Source of the DNA: Nocardioides albertanoniae
GTDB taxonomy: Bacteria > Actinomycetota > Actinomycetes > Propionibacteriales > Nocardioidaceae
Reading direction: 5' to 3'
DNA: 64,000 nt
NCBI RefSeq assembly: GCF_006716315.1
Contig: NZ_VFOV01000001.1
Span: 416,501-480,500, forward strand
Positions 62,486-64,000 of this stretch are shown here, one piece after another. Every line of letters starts with the position of its first letter. The stretch's first letter is position 1. Under the pieces are notes generated by a model. That model saw only the letters and a program-made list of their open reading frames with translations. It was not told the DNA's origin and searched no databases. Made by a program: the position numbers and the translations under genes.

Positions 62486-63460
62486 ATGAACGCACCACTC
62501 AGGGTGGGTGTCGTCGGCGCCGGTCGCGTCGGTGCCGTCCTCGCCGCGGCGCTGCAGACCGCACCCGTCACCTCGGGCTCCGCCTCGGCAGGTGGCTATA
62601 CGGTCGTCGCTGTCGCCGGAGAGTCCGATGCCTCCCGCGCGCGGGCCGCCGAGCTCCTCCCCGGCGTGCCGGTCGAGAAGCCGACCGCCGTCGCGCGAGC
62701 GTGCGACCTCCTTCTTCTCACCGTGCCCGACGACATGCTCGGCAACGTCGTCCGCACGATGGTCGATGCCGGCGCGATCCGGCCCGGACAGTACGTCGCG
62801 CACACCTCCGGTCGCCACGGCCTCGCGATCCTCGAGCCGGCCGCCGCGATCGGCGCCCACGTGATGGCCGTGCACCCGGCGATGACCTTCTCCGGCACCG
62901 CCCGTGACCTGACCCGGCTCTCCGGCGGCGTCTTCGGGCTGACCGCCGCGACGCCTGCCGACCGCGCCTTCGCCGAGGCGCTGGTGCACGACTTCGGCGG
63001 CAGGCCGATGTGGGTGCCCGAGGAGATGCGTACGCTCTACCACGCAGGTCTCGCCCACGGCGCCAACCACCTGGTCACCCTCGTCACCGAGGCGATGGAG
63101 ATCCTCTCCGCCGCCGGCGCGAACGACCCCGCCGGCACGCTGCGGCCGCTGCTCACCGCCGCCCTCGACAACGCCCTCGACCACGGCGACGCGGCGCTGA
63201 CCGGCCCGATCGTGCGCGGTGACGCCGGCACGGTCGCGGCCCACCTCGACGACATCCGGACCAACGCGCCGCAGACCCTGGCGTCGTACGTCGCCATGGC
63301 ACGGGCCACGCTCGACCGGGCCGTCTCCGACGGGCGGCTGCTGCCGATCCGGGCGCGCAAGATCTCGCACCTGCTCGACGATGCCGTCGCAGGGGCAGCG
63401 CCCGCGCAGAGCGATGGTGCGGTCGACACCGTCGAGACCTCTACCTGGAACCAGGCATGA
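62486..63460 (+). CDS. Rossmann/DUF2520 protein upstream of panC
   Basis: 324 aa. Residues 5-15 carry [13 protein letters not shown] of an NAD(P) Rossmann fold; the C-terminal half is the DUF2520 helical domain ([20 protein letters not shown]). It resembles ketopantoate-reductase-like enzymes and constantly precedes panC in actinobacteria (Rv3603c position), so a role in pantothenate synthesis is plausible but unproven. GAAAGG lies nine bases before ATG 62486; ATGA overlap with panC. Confidence 0.85.
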   Translation: MNAPLRVGVVGAGRVGAVLAAALQTAPVTSGSASAGGYTVVAVAGESDASRARAAELLPGVPVEKPTAVARACDLLLLTVPDDMLGNVVRTMVDAGAIRPGQYVAHTSGRHGLAILEPAAAIGAHVMAVHPAMTFSGTARDLTRLSGGVFGLTAATPADRAFAEALVHDFGGRPMWVPEEMRTLYHAGLAHGANHLVTLVTEAMEILSAAGANDPAGTLRPLLTAALDNALDHGDAALTGPIVRGDAGTVAAHLDDIRTNAPQTLASYVAMARATLDRAVSDGRLLPIRARKISHLLDDAVAGAAPAQSDGAVDTVETSTWNQA

Positions 63461-64000
63461 CCGCGATCGCCTCCACTCGCGACGACCTCGCGAAGCTGCT
63501 CGACCCTGCCCGCCGTGACGGCGCCTCGGTCGGGTTCGTGCCGACGATGGGCGCCCTGCACGACGGCCACGCGTCGCTGATGCGTGTCGCCCGTGAGCGG
63601 GTCGGTGACGGCCCGGTCGTCGTCTCGATCTTCGTCAACCCGCTGCAGTTCGGCGCGGGCGAGGATCTCGACCGCTACCCACGCACCCTCGAGGCCGACC
63701 TCGAGGTCTGCGAGCGCGAGGGCGTCGACGTCGTCTTCGCGCCGTCGGTCGACGAGGTCTATCCCGGTGGCGACCCGCAGGTGACCGTGGCCCCCGGCCC
63801 GCTGGCCGACGTGCTCGAGGGCGCGACCCGTCCGGGCCACTTCGGCGGCGTGCTCACCGTCGTCGCGAAGCTGTTCGGGCTCGTGAAGCCCGACGTCGCC
63901 GTCTTCGGCGAGAAGGACTACCAGCAGCTCGCGCTGATCCGCCGGATGTCGGCCGACCTGTGCCTCGGCGTCGACGTCGTCGGTGCGCCGACGCAGCGCG
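63457..64000 (+). CDS. panC: Pantothenate synthetase (5' part)
   Basis: The first 181 residues are present; the gene runs off the window. [18 protein letters not shown] contains the ATP-binding His motif; FVNPLQFG and [10 protein letters not shown] are further PanC signatures. It ligates pantoate and beta-alanine with ATP to form pantothenate. Start ATG 63457 overlaps the DUF2520 stop. Confidence 0.95.
   Translation, partial: MTAIASTRDDLAKLLDPARRDGASVGFVPTMGALHDGHASLMRVARERVGDGPVVVSIFVNPLQFGAGEDLDRYPRTLEADLEVCEREGVDVVFAPSVDEVYPGGDPQVTVAPGPLADVLEGATRPGHFGGVLTVVAKLFGLVKPDVAVFGEKDYQQLALIRRMSADLCLGVDVVGAPTQR

Overview
The window is GC-rich chromosomal DNA from an actinobacterium. Gene content, frequent GTG starts, protein families and codon use fit the Nocardioidaceae (Nocardioides-like); genus is an inference. 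I see no rRNA, tRNA, CRISPR array, insertion sequence or phage gene. Both ends cut genes: a DHA2-type exporter on the left, panC on the right.

Left part (1-18.3 kb) is accessory metabolism: a TetR-exporter operon with a tandem palindromic operator, a D-amino-acid dehydrogenase-like flavoenzyme facing a PucR regulator, a nucleoside deaminase, a Cu/Zn superoxide dismutase lipoprotein, and a GMC flavoenzyme paired with a Tat-signal partner. Next is a vanillate O-demethylation operon (vanA-vanB-vanK order) divergent from a PadR-type VanR gene, with a 10-4-10 palindrome between them, then small unknown genes and an ArsR-MFS pair.

Middle part (18.3-37.2 kb): an FAD/NAD(P) protein, malate:quinone oxidoreductase, a Cds1-like cysteine desulfhydrase, and a ~1.5 kb HTH/AbiEii-like nucleotidyltransferase island bounded by a 40-bp perfect (44-bp near-perfect) direct repeat that restores the 3' ends of both neighbouring genes. 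Then come small membrane proteins, an MBL hydrolase, a TPP-riboswitch-controlled thiamine importer (thiB-thiP-thiQ) with a 190-bp repeat array between thiP and thiQ, a PAP2-type membrane enzyme, an acyl-CoA oxidase-like gene, and an AbiEi-like plus P-loop kinase pair flanked by two copies of a compound palindromic element, with two DnaA-box-like sites beside it.

Right part (37.2-64 kb) follows the conserved actinobacterial order ppa / dacB / DUF2342 metalloprotease / tilS / hpt / ftsH / folE / folP / folB / folK / DUF3180 / membrane coiled-coil gene, then DUF2520 / panC. Between the coiled-coil gene and DUF2520 lies a ~14 kb surface-glycopolymer cluster: acyltransferase-SGNH, GT92-like/pyruvyltransferase fusion, Caps_synth glycosyltransferase, pyruvyltransferase-LicD fusion, GT2, and GT2-TagF fusion. 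Together these could build and decorate a teichoic-acid-like or capsular polymer.

Two themes recur. Many genes look leaderless: a TANNNT box lies 6-7 nt before the ATG or GTG. And two unrelated families of intergenic hairpin-forming repeats occur twice each.
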